NCBI GenBank assembly: GCA_029260315.1
Contig: JAJDDM010000146.1
Location: 1-64,000 of the forward strand
Length of the DNA stretch: 64,000 bases
DNA from: Phycisphaerales bacterium
Lineage (GTDB): Bacteria > Planctomycetota > Phycisphaerae > Phycisphaerales > UBA1924
Direction: 5' to 3'
The position numbers and the translations under genes are program-made. Of this stretch, positions 27,046 to 37,526 are shown one piece after another. A model generated the notes under the pieces. It saw only the letters and a program-made list of their open reading frames with translations, searched no databases and was not told where the DNA came from. The first letter of the stretch is position 1, and every line of letters starts with the position of its first letter.

Positions 27046-27879
27046 CTATGGGCCGGTTGCGTCCGCCGCCATCCCCGCTCGACCCACCCGCGCCACCGCC
27101 CGCGAGCCCACGACGTACAGCAGCACGATCACCAGGGCGCTCGAACCGATCGCCCCCACCCAATACCACCAAGGCTTCGCCACCGCGTCCTTGTCGAACG
27201 CCGCGCCCCGGATCTGGTCCGCCAGAAACACCGCCACCCCCGTCCGCGGCGCCATCCCGATCAGCGTCCCCAGCGCGTACGCCACCCGCGGCACGCGCAC
27301 CGACGACAACACGATGTTTGTAATCGCAAACGGCGAGTTCGGCGGCAGCCGGATCAGCGTCACGATCCCCAGCGTCTTGAAAAAACCGACCCCCTCCTCA
27401 CCCCCCACCAGCGCATCGCGCACCGCCCTCCACCTCGGATGCTGATCGAGCAGCCGCATCGCCCGATCCCCCGACGCCCGCCGCCCCAGCTCATACCCGA
27501 TCAGCGACGCCCCGAAGAACCCCGCCAGCGCCGCCGGCAGCCCCAGCGCAAACCCGAACGCCCACCCCCCGAGCACCGCCTGCGCATACGTCGGCAAGAG
27601 CGCGAAGCCGGCAAACACCACAAACGCCCCGATGTACAGCGCAAGCCCGGCGTTGCCCTGATCCTTCAGCCAGGGCCCCACAACCTCCAGCGACCCCAGC
27701 AGCAGGATCCCCCCCAGCGCCGGCATGACCGCCGCGAACACCCCCAGCCACCCCGCTGGCCCAAGCTTGCGAAAGACCGTGCCCACGGTCTCGGTCGGCT
27801 CGCCCGAGACCTCGGGAGCCTCGCCGTCTACCGGCTCGCGCGCCCGATCGTCCGGAGCTTGTGCAGGATCCTCGCTCAT
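27046..27879 (-). CDS. VTT-domain (TVP38/TMEM64, SNARE-associated) membrane protein
   Basis: A 277-residue integral membrane protein with about six hydrophobic segments. An acidic cytoplasmic N-terminus precedes the VTT/DedA-like core (GGWAFGFALGLPAALAGFF; LIRLPPNSPFAITN). The family is linked to lipid scrambling and membrane homeostasis, but the substrate here is unknown. The C-terminal helix is followed by a basic tail. It is transcribed on the minus strand, divergent from the hydrolase gene at 27995. Confidence 0.85.
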   Translation of the reverse strand: MSEDPAQAPDDRAREPVDGEAPEVSGEPTETVGTVFRKLGPAGWLGVFAAVMPALGGILLLGSLEVVGPWLKDQGNAGLALYIGAFVVFAGFALLPTYAQAVLGGWAFGFALGLPAALAGFFGASLIGYELGRRASGDRAMRLLDQHPRWRAVRDALVGGEEGVGFFKTLGIVTLIRLPPNSPFAITNIVLSSVRVPRVAYALGTLIGMAPRTGVAVFLADQIRGAAFDKDAVAKPWWYWVGAIGSSALVIVLLYVVGSRAVARVGRAGMAADATGP

Positions 27880-27994
27880 GGCCCCAAGCCTAGTGCCCCG
27901 CGCACTGGAGCGTCCGCCGATCGGGCGGTAGACTCATGGCCGTCAACTGACCCTGATCCCGCCGGGCGAGAGCCCGCCGTCGGAGGATTGCCCC

Positions 27995-28912
27995 ATGCTC
28001 CCCAAGCCCCCGCCCCGGGAGGCGTCCCTCGGATTCCTCTACCTCCCGCCGTTCCGCGTCCAGGGTCTCTCGGTCGCCGGCGAGCAGGTCGCGCTCCAGA
28101 TCCCCGAACTCGACATCGGCTTCGACATCGGCGCGTGCCCGCGCGCGGCCCTGCCCAGCAAGCACCTGGCCATCAGCCACGGCCACATGGACCACACCGG
28201 CGCCCTCGCCTACTTCTGCTCCCAGCGCCGCTTCCAGGGGATGGGTGTCGCCACTCTCGTCTGCGACAAGCGCATCGCCCACGACATCCACGCCATGATG
28301 GACGGCTTCTCGAACCTCGAGCGCCAGAAGACCCCCTACGAACTCATCGCCCTCGAAGAAGACGAGAAGATCGAGATCAAGAACAACACCTACCTCAAGG
28401 GCTTCAGCGTCGAGCACACCGCGCCCTCCTTCGGCTACACCATCATCGAACGCCGCACCAAGCTCCTCGAAGACCTCGTCGGCCTCCCCCAGGAAAAGCT
28501 CCGCGAACTCAAGCAGCGCGGCCAAGAGATCACCCGCGAGCTGTGGATCCCCCTGGTCACCTACATCGCCGACACCGAGCCCGGCGCACACCTGCTCACC
28601 CCCGAGGTCCGCCAGAGCAAGGTCGTCATCTGCGAATGCACCTTCTTCGACCAAGAGCACCGCGGGCGCGCCAAGATCGGCAAGCACCTGCATGCCGAGG
28701 ATATCGCCGAGTGGGTCGGCGTGCTCGAGTGCGAGGATCTCGTCCTCCACCACATCTCCCGCCGAACCCACATGGGCGTCGCAAGAGCCCGCCTCGACGA
28801 GATCCTCAAGCCCCACGACGCCCAGCGCGTCCACCTGCTCATGGACTACCGCACCAACAAGGCACGCTACGAGGCGCAGCTCGCAGAGGCCGAAAGAAAC
28901 GCCGTCACATGA
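27995..28912 (+). CDS. MBL-fold metallohydrolase, RNase Z-like
   Basis: A 305-residue protein with the metal-binding motif SHGHMDHTGAL (HxHxDH, about residue 60). More ligands are probable in FSVEHTAPSFGY, ADTEPGAH and HHISRRTH. The substrate may be tRNA 3' ends (RNase Z) or another phosphodiester, since the classic RNase Z exosite is not obvious. It ends 187 bp before dnaA on the same strand. The start follows a GGAGGATTG ribosome-binding site. Confidence 0.85.
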   Translation: MLPKPPPREASLGFLYLPPFRVQGLSVAGEQVALQIPELDIGFDIGACPRAALPSKHLAISHGHMDHTGALAYFCSQRRFQGMGVATLVCDKRIAHDIHAMMDGFSNLERQKTPYELIALEEDEKIEIKNNTYLKGFSVEHTAPSFGYTIIERRTKLLEDLVGLPQEKLRELKQRGQEITRELWIPLVTYIADTEPGAHLLTPEVRQSKVVICECTFFDQEHRGRAKIGKHLHAEDIAEWVGVLECEDLVLHHISRRTHMGVARARLDEILKPHDAQRVHLLMDYRTNKARYEAQLAEAERNAVT

Positions 28913-28959
28913 AAATTCACGCCTCTAAGGCGCTCATGCCCGTCGGCTCCGATGCGACG

Positions 28960-28988
28960 TTGACACGCCCGCTCCATGTGGATACGTT
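28960..28988 (+). promoter_or_regulatory. Putative dnaA promoter overlapping a DnaA box
   Basis: A perfect -35 ttgaca (28960-28965) is followed by a 17-bp spacer and a weak -10 tacgtt (28983-28988). The spacer and -10 include tgtggatac (28977-28985), one base from the DnaA box consensus. This layout suggests DnaA represses its own gene. Confidence 0.5.
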
Positions 28989-29099
28989 GTCCTTGGTTCT
29001 TGCGCCCCCCCCCCGGGTTGTGTGGGTTGTTCGATGGCGGCTCGGCGGGCGCAGGTGGATGAAAGTTTCCGACAAAGACGCTCGAAGGATCAAGAGCGA

Positions 29100-30449
29100 A
29101 TGAGCGATGCCGATCTGCGCCTCTGGGATCGGATGCAGGAGTTGCTGCGCTCCGAGCATCCGGAAATCTGCCGCCAATGGTTCGAAGAGATCGAACCGCT
29201 CGGCGTCAGCGGCGGAACCTGCCATCTCCGCACCCAGAGCAGAATCCACCGCGATTACCTCCGCAGACAGTGCGCAGGGCCCTACGCCGACGCCGCCCGC
29301 GCCGCCTCGGGCCAACTCCTCAGCGTCATGTTCCTCGGCCCCAATGAGGAGATTCCACCGAGCGACGGCGTCCTCGCCCGCTCCACCACCGAAGCCGCGA
29401 CAAATGGCGCCGTCCCCGACACCGTCACCCTCGATCCCGACAACGCCTTCTCCTCCTTCGTCACCGGCCCCGGAAACCGCTACGCACACGCCGCCGCACA
29501 GGCCGTCGCAGAGAAACCGGGCGATTCCTACAACCCCCTGTTCATCCACGGCGGCTTCGGCCTGGGCAAGACCCACCTCCTCCAGGCCATCGGCCTGCGC
29601 GTCCGCGAGATCTGGCCCGACGTCGTTATCCAGTACTTCTCCTGCGAGAGCTTCGTCACCCAGTTCACCGAGGCCATCCGCGCCGGCCAGATGAGCGAGT
29701 TCCGACACTGGTTCCGCGACGCCGACATCCACGTCATCGACGACATCCACTTCCTCGCCGACAAAGAGGGCTCCCAGGAGGAGTTCTTCCACACATTCAA
29801 CGCCCTCTACCAGGACGGCAAGCAGATCGTCCTTTCCTCCGACGGCCCCCCCGAGAACATCCCCGACCTCGAAGAACGCCTCGTCAGCCGCTTCAAGTGG
29901 GGCCTCGTCACCGAGATAGAACCGCCCGATTACGAGACCCGCGTCGCCATCGTCAAGTCCAAGGCCACGATGCGCGGCATCGAGATGCCCGCCGACGTTG
30001 CAAACTTCGTCGCCGCCCGCTTCGAGAACAGCATCCGCGAGCTCGAGGGCGCCCTCACCAAACTCCAGATCCACACGCAGGTGAAAAAGACCAGGATCGA
30101 CCTCGCACTCGCCAAGGAAGCCCTCGGCGAGCAGCCCCGCATCCCCACCGGCGGGCCCACCTTTCAGGTCATCGCCGACGCCGTCACCGACTTCTACTCC
30201 GTCCGCCTCATCGACCTCCAGTCCCGCAAACGCCAGCGCTCCATCGCCCTGCCCCGCCAGGTCTGTATGTACCTCGCACGCCGGCACACCCGACACAGCC
30301 TCGAAGAGATCGGCGGCTTCTTCGGCGGACGCGACCACACCACCGTCATGCACGCCGTCAAGACCGTCGAGGCCAAGTGCTCCAGCGACAACGACTTCAG
30401 CCTCATCGTCACCAACCTCGAAGACCAACTCGCCGACCCCGCGGCGTGA
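29100..30449 (+). CDS. dnaA: Chromosomal replication initiator protein DnaA
   Basis: A 449-residue initiator that binds DnaA boxes and opens the origin. Domain I starts MSDADLRLWDRMQELL. The AAA+ domain has Walker A GGFGLGKTHLLQA (about 150) and Walker B VIDDIHFL. The C-terminal domain IV has the box-recognition helix GGRDHTTVMHA. ATG 29100 is chosen because domain I begins there, with AAGGA upstream; a GTG at 29022 and ATG at 29034 are in frame but would add an untypical tail. No dnaN or gyrB follows. Confidence 0.97.
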   Translation: MSDADLRLWDRMQELLRSEHPEICRQWFEEIEPLGVSGGTCHLRTQSRIHRDYLRRQCAGPYADAARAASGQLLSVMFLGPNEEIPPSDGVLARSTTEAATNGAVPDTVTLDPDNAFSSFVTGPGNRYAHAAAQAVAEKPGDSYNPLFIHGGFGLGKTHLLQAIGLRVREIWPDVVIQYFSCESFVTQFTEAIRAGQMSEFRHWFRDADIHVIDDIHFLADKEGSQEEFFHTFNALYQDGKQIVLSSDGPPENIPDLEERLVSRFKWGLVTEIEPPDYETRVAIVKSKATMRGIEMPADVANFVAARFENSIRELEGALTKLQIHTQVKKTRIDLALAKEALGEQPRIPTGGPTFQVIADAVTDFYSVRLIDLQSRKRQRSIALPRQVCMYLARRHTRHSLEEIGGFFGGRDHTTVMHAVKTVEAKCSSDNDFSLIVTNLEDQLADPAA

Positions 30450-30905
30450 CGCTCATACCATCCGTTCCCCAAACACAATCCGAGCAATCGCACGTCCGCT
30501 CTCTCATCGCGCGCTGTCGCCACAATTGTGGACCGAGCGTGCATCGGATGGCTCCAGATGGCGCGGCAACCCTCCCCGCCGACACCCCCTCGCCACTCCA
30601 CAATCGAAGAGACCGCGCCCACCGCCCGCCGCCGCCCCGAAGCGTCACCCAACCGACAACTCACCCAGTGACCCACAACTCTGATAAGACCATGCCCGCC
30701 ACACACTTAGGAGCGCCGTCCCCAATCTCTTCCCATCACGACAGCCGTTACTACTATGATGATGAATTCTCTGTCACAATTCATAGAGAAGTAATCAGCC
30801 GCCGGCTCCCATCGAAAACGCTCGAAGAGACCACGCCCCTGCCCTCATCCACCGGATGTGTGCGACATGTGGATAACCCTCCATCTCGCACGATGACCCG
30901 TGTTA
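30450..30905. other. Gene-free stretch, candidate replication origin (oriC)
   Basis: 456 bp between convergent dnaA and mutM with no plausible gene. It holds a perfect DnaA box tgtggataa at 30868-30876, a palindromic cacaattgtg at 30521-30530 that resembles a weak box pair, and several tccacaa/tcacaatt partial boxes. An AT-rich island at about 30747-30795 is striking in this GC-rich DNA and could be the unwinding element. Only one box is perfect, so the call is tentative. Confidence 0.5.
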
Positions 30906-31787
30906 TTACGCACTCACGGGCTGACACACCGGGCACCACGTCGTCGTCCGCTGGGCGATTGTCTCGCTGAATAGTTCCCCGCCGCAGCGTCCGCACGCCA
31001 GCCCGCCCCGCCCGTACACCCGAAGCGTCGTCCCACCCTCGCCCACCTCACCCCGGGCGTCCCGATAGTCGCGCAGCGTCGTCCCCCGCGCCGCGATGGC
31101 TCGCCCCAGCACGCCGCGGATCGAACCCGCAAGCCGCCGCCACGTCGCCGGTTCCAGATCAGCCGTTACAGCCCTCGGCGAGATCCGCGCCCCGAACAGC
31201 GCCTCGTCCGCGTAGATGTTCCCCACACCCGCGAGCACCCGCTGATCCAGCAGCACCGCCTTGATCACGCGCGCTGAATCCCCCGCGCGCAACCGCAACA
31301 CCCGCGCATCGATCGTCAGCGCGTCGGGCCCGACTCTCGACCACGAACGCTCGCGCAGCGCGTCCTCGTTCTCGTGCGTCCAGATCCCGCCGAAGCGCCG
31401 CGGATCACGAAACACAACCCGATCGCCCGTGTCCAGCCTCCACCGCACATGCACATGCTCGCCCGATGCAAGGCGTCGCCCGCGCGCCGCAACGAGCACC
31501 TGCCCGCTCATCCCCAGATGGATCTCGATCACCCGCCCGTCGTCCGCGACGATCGCGAGCCGCTTGCCCAAGCGATCGACGCGTTCCACGCGCCCCTCGC
31601 TGAGCATCATCGCGCGAGTCAATCGCACCGGCGCGCGCGTCTCACCGCTGCGCGACCACCCACCCGCCGGATCCCCCGGCGCGACGACCATGTCCCGCCG
31701 ATGCACGCGCGCGTCAACGATCGTCCGTCCGCGCAGCGCCGCCTCCAGCGTCCGACGCAGCGTCTCGACCTCCGGCAGCTCAGGCAC
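30906..31787 (-). CDS. mutM: Formamidopyrimidine-DNA glycosylase (MutM/Fpg)
   Basis: A base-excision repair enzyme that removes 8-oxoguanine and nicks the strand. The mature N-terminus PELPEVETLRRTL supplies the catalytic Pro and Glu, so the start is the GTG at 31787 and not the longer frame to 31871. The C-terminal zinc finger CGRC...CPVC has the usual 16-residue spacing. The gene overlaps tadA by 8 bp and forms a tatC-tadA-mutM operon. Confidence 0.95.
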   Translation of the reverse strand: MPELPEVETLRRTLEAALRGRTIVDARVHRRDMVVAPGDPAGGWSRSGETRAPVRLTRAMMLSEGRVERVDRLGKRLAIVADDGRVIEIHLGMSGQVLVAARGRRLASGEHVHVRWRLDTGDRVVFRDPRRFGGIWTHENEDALRERSWSRVGPDALTIDARVLRLRAGDSARVIKAVLLDQRVLAGVGNIYADEALFGARISPRAVTADLEPATWRRLAGSIRGVLGRAIAARGTTLRDYRDARGEVGEGGTTLRVYGRGGLACGRCGGELFSETIAQRTTTWCPVCQPVSA

Positions 31788-32334
31788 ACCCGTCCCGCTT
31801 GCGCGCCCGCAGCGCGCCAAAGAACGCCCGCAACAGCTCCCCCGCCTCCTCGCCCAGCACGCCGCTGACAACCTCCGGCCGGTGGTTCAGCCGCGCGTTC
31901 GCGAGCACGCGATACAGACTCTCGCACGCCCCCGCCTTCGGATCGCTCGCGCCATACACCACCCGCCCCACCCGCGCGTTCACGATCACCCCCGCGCACA
32001 TCACACACGGCTCCAGCGTCACCACCAGCGTGCAGTCGCTCAGCCGCCAGTCTCCGCGCGCCGCGCACGCCTCGCGGATCGCGATCAGCTCCGCGTGCGC
32101 CGTCGGGTCGCCGTCCCCCTCGCGCCGATTCCCCGCAGACGCCAGCACCTCCCCCGTCCCGGTGCGATACACCACCGCACCCACCGGCACCTCCCCCGCC
32201 GCCGCGGCATCGCGCGCAATCTCCAACGCCCGCATCATCGCACGCTCATCCTCCGCCGTCGCCTCGCCCGCGTATCCATCGTCCGATCCGACTTCGCCGG
32301 CGCCCCGCCCCAGCAGCCGTCTCAGCCAGCTCAC
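31780..32334 (-). CDS. tadA: tRNA adenosine(34) deaminase TadA
   Basis: Converts wobble adenosine to inosine in tRNA-Arg(ACG). The 184 residues include the catalytic AHAE (TAHAELIAIREA) and the zinc ligands PCVMC. The start is GTG 32334, which overlaps the tatC stop (GTGA); the longer frame to 32553 lies inside tatC. The N-terminal 25 residues before the deaminase core are extra and variable. The fold is also shared with guanine deaminases, but the motif spacing favours TadA. Confidence 0.92.
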   Translation of the reverse strand: MSWLRRLLGRGAGEVGSDDGYAGEATAEDERAMMRALEIARDAAAAGEVPVGAVVYRTGTGEVLASAGNRREGDGDPTAHAELIAIREACAARGDWRLSDCTLVVTLEPCVMCAGVIVNARVGRVVYGASDPKAGACESLYRVLANARLNHRPEVVSGVLGEEAGELLRAFFGALRARKRDGCA

Positions 32335-33293
32335 CGATCGTCCTCGCCGAACGGATCGTCCCCCGCGACCCGCGACGCCGGCAGCAGCACCAGCAGCACC
32401 CCGCCCAGTTCGTACAGAATGAACAGCGGCCCGGCGAGCAGCAGCATGCTCAACGGATCCGCCGGCGTCAGCAGCGCGCTCACCACCGCCGCCACCAGCA
32501 CCGCGTGCCGCCGATACTTGATGAGCATCGCCCGATCCACCAGCCCCGCCCATCCCAGCAGCAGCACGACCACCGGCGTCTGGAACCCGATCACGAACGC
32601 GATCGCCAGATTCAGAATCAGCTTGACATACTCGATCACGCGGTACTGCTGCGAGATCCCGAACCCCTTGGTCAGCGCCGTCCCGCGAACGATGACCCCG
32701 TCCCCTTCAGGGATCGCCACCCGAAACTGCATCAGATCCGTGTTGATCCACGCCTGCCCCTCGCTCGGCTCCGCCGGATCCCCCGCCAGCGTCGGAATCG
32801 TCGGGAACACCATCTCCGGCGCAACCTCCACCACCGGGGTCGTCCGCTCCCCGATGCTCGCCCCAAACTTGATGAAGAACGTCAGCACCACCGGCAGGAT
32901 CACGAAGTACAGGAACAACACACCCAACGCGCTCAACAGCGCGCTCATCGGAATCAGCACATACACAAACCGGCGCTCGGACGAATACAACCCCGGCGAG
33001 ATGAACCTCCAGAGCTGATACAGAATCCAAGGGCTGCCCACGATCGCCGTGATCACCACCGCGATCTTCACATACGCGAAGAACGGCTCCAACGGGCCCG
33101 TCGCCAGCATCTCCGGCGGCAGCCCCTGCGCCGACAGCGACCGGCGCACCGGCACCATCAGCAGTTCCAGCGTCTGGATCGCCACCGCGAGGCCAAGCAC
33201 CAGAATCGGCACCAGCCCCAGAATCGCCAGAATGAGCCGACGACGCAGATCCTCCAGGTGCTCGCCCAGCGTCATCGAGTTTGGATCAACCAT
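32331..33293 (-). CDS. tatC: Sec-independent protein translocase TatC
   Basis: The receptor subunit of the Tat pathway, recognising twin-arginine signal peptides. The 320 residues exceed the usual 240-260. The N-terminus MTLGEHLEDLRRRLI and later FISPGLYSSERRF are characteristic. The extra length is an insertion of about 60 residues in the second periplasmic loop (about 150-215; ends RGTALTKGFG), between membrane helices 3 and 4. No tatA/tatB gene is in the window. Confidence 0.95.
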   Translation of the reverse strand: MVDPNSMTLGEHLEDLRRRLILAILGLVPILVLGLAVAIQTLELLMVPVRRSLSAQGLPPEMLATGPLEPFFAYVKIAVVITAIVGSPWILYQLWRFISPGLYSSERRFVYVLIPMSALLSALGVLFLYFVILPVVLTFFIKFGASIGERTTPVVEVAPEMVFPTIPTLAGDPAEPSEGQAWINTDLMQFRVAIPEGDGVIVRGTALTKGFGISQQYRVIEYVKLILNLAIAFVIGFQTPVVVLLLGWAGLVDRAMLIKYRRHAVLVAAVVSALLTPADPLSMLLLAGPLFILYELGGVLLVLLPASRVAGDDPFGEDDR

Positions 33294-33470
33294 CGTTTAT
33301 CCGGACCTCATCTTGCCCGCCCGTGAACCTCTCGACCCCTCAAAGCGATATCACCTTGGCAGGGGCTGACGATAGCGCCGCGCTTCACGTCCATGACCCC
33401 CCTCGAAGGCCCGGATTCCTGCCGGATCCCACCCTCCGGCGCATCCACTCTCCCTGCGGAGGAACGATTC

Positions 33471-34034
33471 GTGCCCATTGAGCCCGGGGAACTGATGACC
33501 GCCAGGGCGGCGATCCGCAGAGACCCTGAGGCCATCCGCGCCATCTGGCGCGAGCATCGCCAGTGGATCGCCGCGATCCTGCTCGCCCACAAGCCCAGAG
33601 GCGTGGATCTGGAGGATCTCTTGCAGGATGTCGCACTCACCATGGTCCGCAAAATCGACGAGATCCGAGACCCCGCCGCCCTCCGCGGCTGGCTCCGCAT
33701 GATCGCCCTCAACACCGCCCTGGCCACCGGCCGCGAGAAGACCCGCAGAACACGCCTCGACCGCGAGTTCCGCCTCCGCCTCACGAGCGAGCCGGAAGAC
33801 GTCTCCGCCGACGCCACGGAACAGGCCGAGAGGCTCCTCGATCTCGCCAGAGAGCTTCCCGACGGCTACCGCGAGCCCCTGATCCTCCGCTGCGTCCGCG
33901 GCATGAGCTATCGCCAGATCGCCCAGGCCATGGACCTGCCCGAAACCACCGTCGAGACCCGGATCTCCCGGGGCCGGCGGATGCTGAGAGAAAAACTGGC
34001 CCGATCGGGCCGGATTCTGGAAGGTGCGTCATGA
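33471..34034 (+). CDS. ECF-type RNA polymerase sigma factor
   Basis: A 187-residue sigma factor with region 2 (VDLEDLLQDVALTMV; LRGWLRMIALNTA) and region 4 (MSYRQIAQAMDLPETTVETRISRGRR). GTG 33471 has GGAGGA 6 bp upstream and is preferred over ATG 33393. The stop overlaps the ATG of the anti-sigma-like gene. A PDZ protein follows and is probably part of the same stress or envelope response. Confidence 0.9.
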   Translation: MPIEPGELMTARAAIRRDPEAIRAIWREHRQWIAAILLAHKPRGVDLEDLLQDVALTMVRKIDEIRDPAALRGWLRMIALNTALATGREKTRRTRLDREFRLRLTSEPEDVSADATEQAERLLDLARELPDGYREPLILRCVRGMSYRQIAQAMDLPETTVETRISRGRRMLREKLARSGRILEGAS

Positions 34035-34669
34035 TCGACCGCGACATCCTCATCTCCCGCGTCATCGACGGCGAGGCCACCGCCGAGGACTGGTCCGCCC
34101 TCCACGCCCTCGCCCGCGAGGACGCCGACATCTGGTCCGAACTCGCCAGCGCCCAGCAGGACCACGCCGAGCTGACTTCTGCCGTCCGCCTGCTCACCGC
34201 CTGCGCCGACGACAGCGAAGCCCCGATCCTCGAACATGCCCAGGCGGGTTTTTCCGCGCGTGTGCGGGCCGTGGCGAGCTGGGGCGGGTGGGTCGCCGCG
34301 GCGGTCCTGGCGCTCTCGTTTGGCCTCGGCTCGCTCAGCGACGCCCCGCCGACCGACGCCAACAAGGCGGGCTTCCCCATCGACCTCTCCAAGGCCAAGG
34401 AGCAGGTCCTGCCCCAGCTCAGCGCCGAAGAAGCCCTCGGCACCTATGTGATCAACGGCGTCCGCGAGGGTCGCGTCGTGGCTATGGATCCGGACCTGCA
34501 CGTCATGACCGCCGTTCCCTTGGAGGCCGCGGGCCAGTTCGAGGTCGTCTACGTCCGCCGCATCCTGGAAAAGGCCAGGGTCGATCTCTACCGGATCAGC
34601 CAGACCGAGGGCGGGCAGTTCATCCGCCTGCCCGTCGAGGAGATGCCCAAGCCGAAGCGGGCGTTTTAG
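34031..34669 (+). CDS. Probable anti-sigma factor, one transmembrane segment
   Basis: A 212-residue protein. The N-terminal part (DILISRVIDGEATAEDWSAL) resembles the beginning of anti-sigma domains. One membrane helix lies near 85-105 (GGWVAAAVLALSFGLG), with an extracytoplasmic tail of about 105 residues after it. It overlaps the sigma gene by 4 bp, the standard arrangement for a sigma/anti-sigma pair. There is no zinc-binding HxxxCxxC motif. Identification is by context. Confidence 0.7.
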   Translation: MIDRDILISRVIDGEATAEDWSALHALAREDADIWSELASAQQDHAELTSAVRLLTACADDSEAPILEHAQAGFSARVRAVASWGGWVAAAVLALSFGLGSLSDAPPTDANKAGFPIDLSKAKEQVLPQLSAEEALGTYVINGVREGRVVAMDPDLHVMTAVPLEAAGQFEVVYVRRILEKARVDLYRISQTEGGQFIRLPVEEMPKPKRAF

Positions 34670-34775
34670 ACCCGCGTTTCGATGGAACATGACGGGCCGA
34701 CGACCCGCGCGCATCTGTGTATTCACAAGTTCGTGGAGAGCGTGTATCACGAGGTATTCACACCGGAGGTCTTCG

Positions 34776-36023
34776 ATGAAACTGCAAGGATTCCTGTCGG
34801 CCCTGAGCCTGGCCGCGATCGCCGGCGCCGCGGTGCCGATTTGCCCCGAGGAGTGCGAGCGCGACTGCTGCGCCGATGGACAAACGAAAAAAGCCCATGT
34901 CATCGAGCTCATGTCCGACGACGACCTACCGAGACTCCAAGAGTTGCAGAACACCAAGCAACTCCACCAGCACCTCCAGAACATCGTCCAGAGCGACGAC
35001 GACCTCGCCGTCGCCGTCAACATCGTCAACGACGACGTCACGGCCACCGTCAACGGCAAGAAGGTGAACCCCGACAGGATCCAGCACAAGGACGGCAAGA
35101 TCGTCATCCAGATCGAGGGACACGACGACATCGTCGTCCCCTTGCGCACCGGCGGGTGGGCCACGTTCGAGAACGCCGCGCCCGGATTCGCCTGGCGCAG
35201 CGGCGGCGACAACAAGTTCTTCTTCGCCCCCGAGGGTGACGAGGAGTTCACGATCTTCCAGCCCTCGGGCGGCTCCAATCGCGCGATCATCGGCATCAAC
35301 ATCTCCGACGCCGACGAAGACACGCTCAGGCAACTCGGCATCGACGGCGCGATCCGCATCGACGGTGTCATCGACGGCACCCCCGCCGCCAAGGCCGGCA
35401 TCAAGACCGGGGACCTGCTCGTCAAGATCAACGGCAAGCGCGCGGGCAACATCGAACGCCTCCGCGATCTCCTCGCCGACAAGGATCCCGGTGACAAGGT
35501 CGATGTTCAGATTCTCCGCAAGGGCGACAAGAGGACCTTCGCCATCAAGCTCGCACCCGCCACGAGCTTCGGCGAGTTCACCTTCAACGACGAAGTCATC
35601 GAGCTCAGCCCCGAGTTCGACCTCGACGTCGAGGACATGCTCAAGGATCTCAAGACCAGGCACGGAAACCTCGAACTGCACGCCGAGCTCACCGATGAAC
35701 TCCACAACAAGCTCAAGAATCTTCACATCGAGCTCGCCCCTATGCACGAGAAGCTCCAGGGTCAGCTCAGGGGCAGGGTCTTCGGCGAGCTCCGCGAGAT
35801 GCAACCTCAGGGCGGCGTCATCGTCGCGCCACGCCTCCGCCTCCACAGCGGCGAGAACGGAGTCTTCCAGCTCCACGACGGCAAGCAGGGCGGCGTCCTC
35901 CAACTCCACCGCGAGCACGCCGACGGACACGACATCGACGCACGACTCAACCGCCTCGCCGAGCGCATCGAACGCCTCGAGCAGCGCCTCGATCGCCTCG
36001 CAAACGCACTCGAAAAGCAATAG
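34776..36023 (+). CDS. Secreted PDZ-domain protein with coiled-coil tail
   Basis: A 415-residue exported protein. The signal peptide (LSALSLAAIAGAA) is followed by a cysteine-rich segment (CPEECERDCC). A PDZ domain lies at about 170-265 (GTPAAKAGIKTGDLLVKING). The C-terminus (about 385-415) is a heptad-rich coiled coil. It has no protease domain, unlike DegP. ATG 34776 has GGAGG upstream. It probably acts as a scaffold or sensor with the adjacent sigma/anti-sigma pair. A strong terminator follows at 36111. Confidence 0.82.
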   Translation: MKLQGFLSALSLAAIAGAAVPICPEECERDCCADGQTKKAHVIELMSDDDLPRLQELQNTKQLHQHLQNIVQSDDDLAVAVNIVNDDVTATVNGKKVNPDRIQHKDGKIVIQIEGHDDIVVPLRTGGWATFENAAPGFAWRSGGDNKFFFAPEGDEEFTIFQPSGGSNRAIIGINISDADEDTLRQLGIDGAIRIDGVIDGTPAAKAGIKTGDLLVKINGKRAGNIERLRDLLADKDPGDKVDVQILRKGDKRTFAIKLAPATSFGEFTFNDEVIELSPEFDLDVEDMLKDLKTRHGNLELHAELTDELHNKLKNLHIELAPMHEKLQGQLRGRVFGELREMQPQGGVIVAPRLRLHSGENGVFQLHDGKQGGVLQLHREHADGHDIDARLNRLAERIERLEQRLDRLANALEKQ

Positions 36024-36110
36024 CCAGACCTGAAATCGCCGGCGGGCGAGTCCGAACAACTGCCATCGCCGACGCGGACCCCGCAACCGGCGATCAACAA
36101 GCTCCGCGAG

Positions 36111-36146
36111 CGGTCGTGCGGGACAGTCCCGTGCGGCCGTTTTTCC
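36111..36146 (+). terminator. Rho-independent terminator after the PDZ gene
   Basis: A long GC stem (arms beginning cggtcgtgcggg and ending cccgtgcggccg, with two or three G-U pairs and a 5-nt loop) is followed by ttttt at 36140-36144. Confidence 0.75.
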
Positions 36147-36223
36147 TTCCCGGAAACTCACCCCACGCCCGACCGGTACGATCCGCAGGAAGCAAAGGCG
36201 GACCCCCACGGAAGGATTCACCC

Positions 36224-37285
<1,062 letters not shown>

Positions 37286-37526
37286 ACCCCGCAACCACGC
37301 TTCCAGGAACGGGGTAAGAGCAATGGTTTCTGAGGAACAGGCGGCAGGAGAGTTCGTCTGACTGTATTCGAGCGGCGGGTGCTCGCAAGTTGACGTTCCC
37401 GAGAACACCCCCCGAGAACACCCGGAGACTGGAACCGGGCCCGATTCGCGACGAACACAATGTGGGCGACCCCCAAAGTGTGATGGTGTGCGCAGCTCGT
37501 GCGGGGAGAGCGCGCGGGAGATAGTG

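Noticed and set aside
27007-29103. A long plus-strand frame overlapping the VTT and MBL genes
   Set aside because: Arg/Pro-rich shadow sequence with no recognisable domain.
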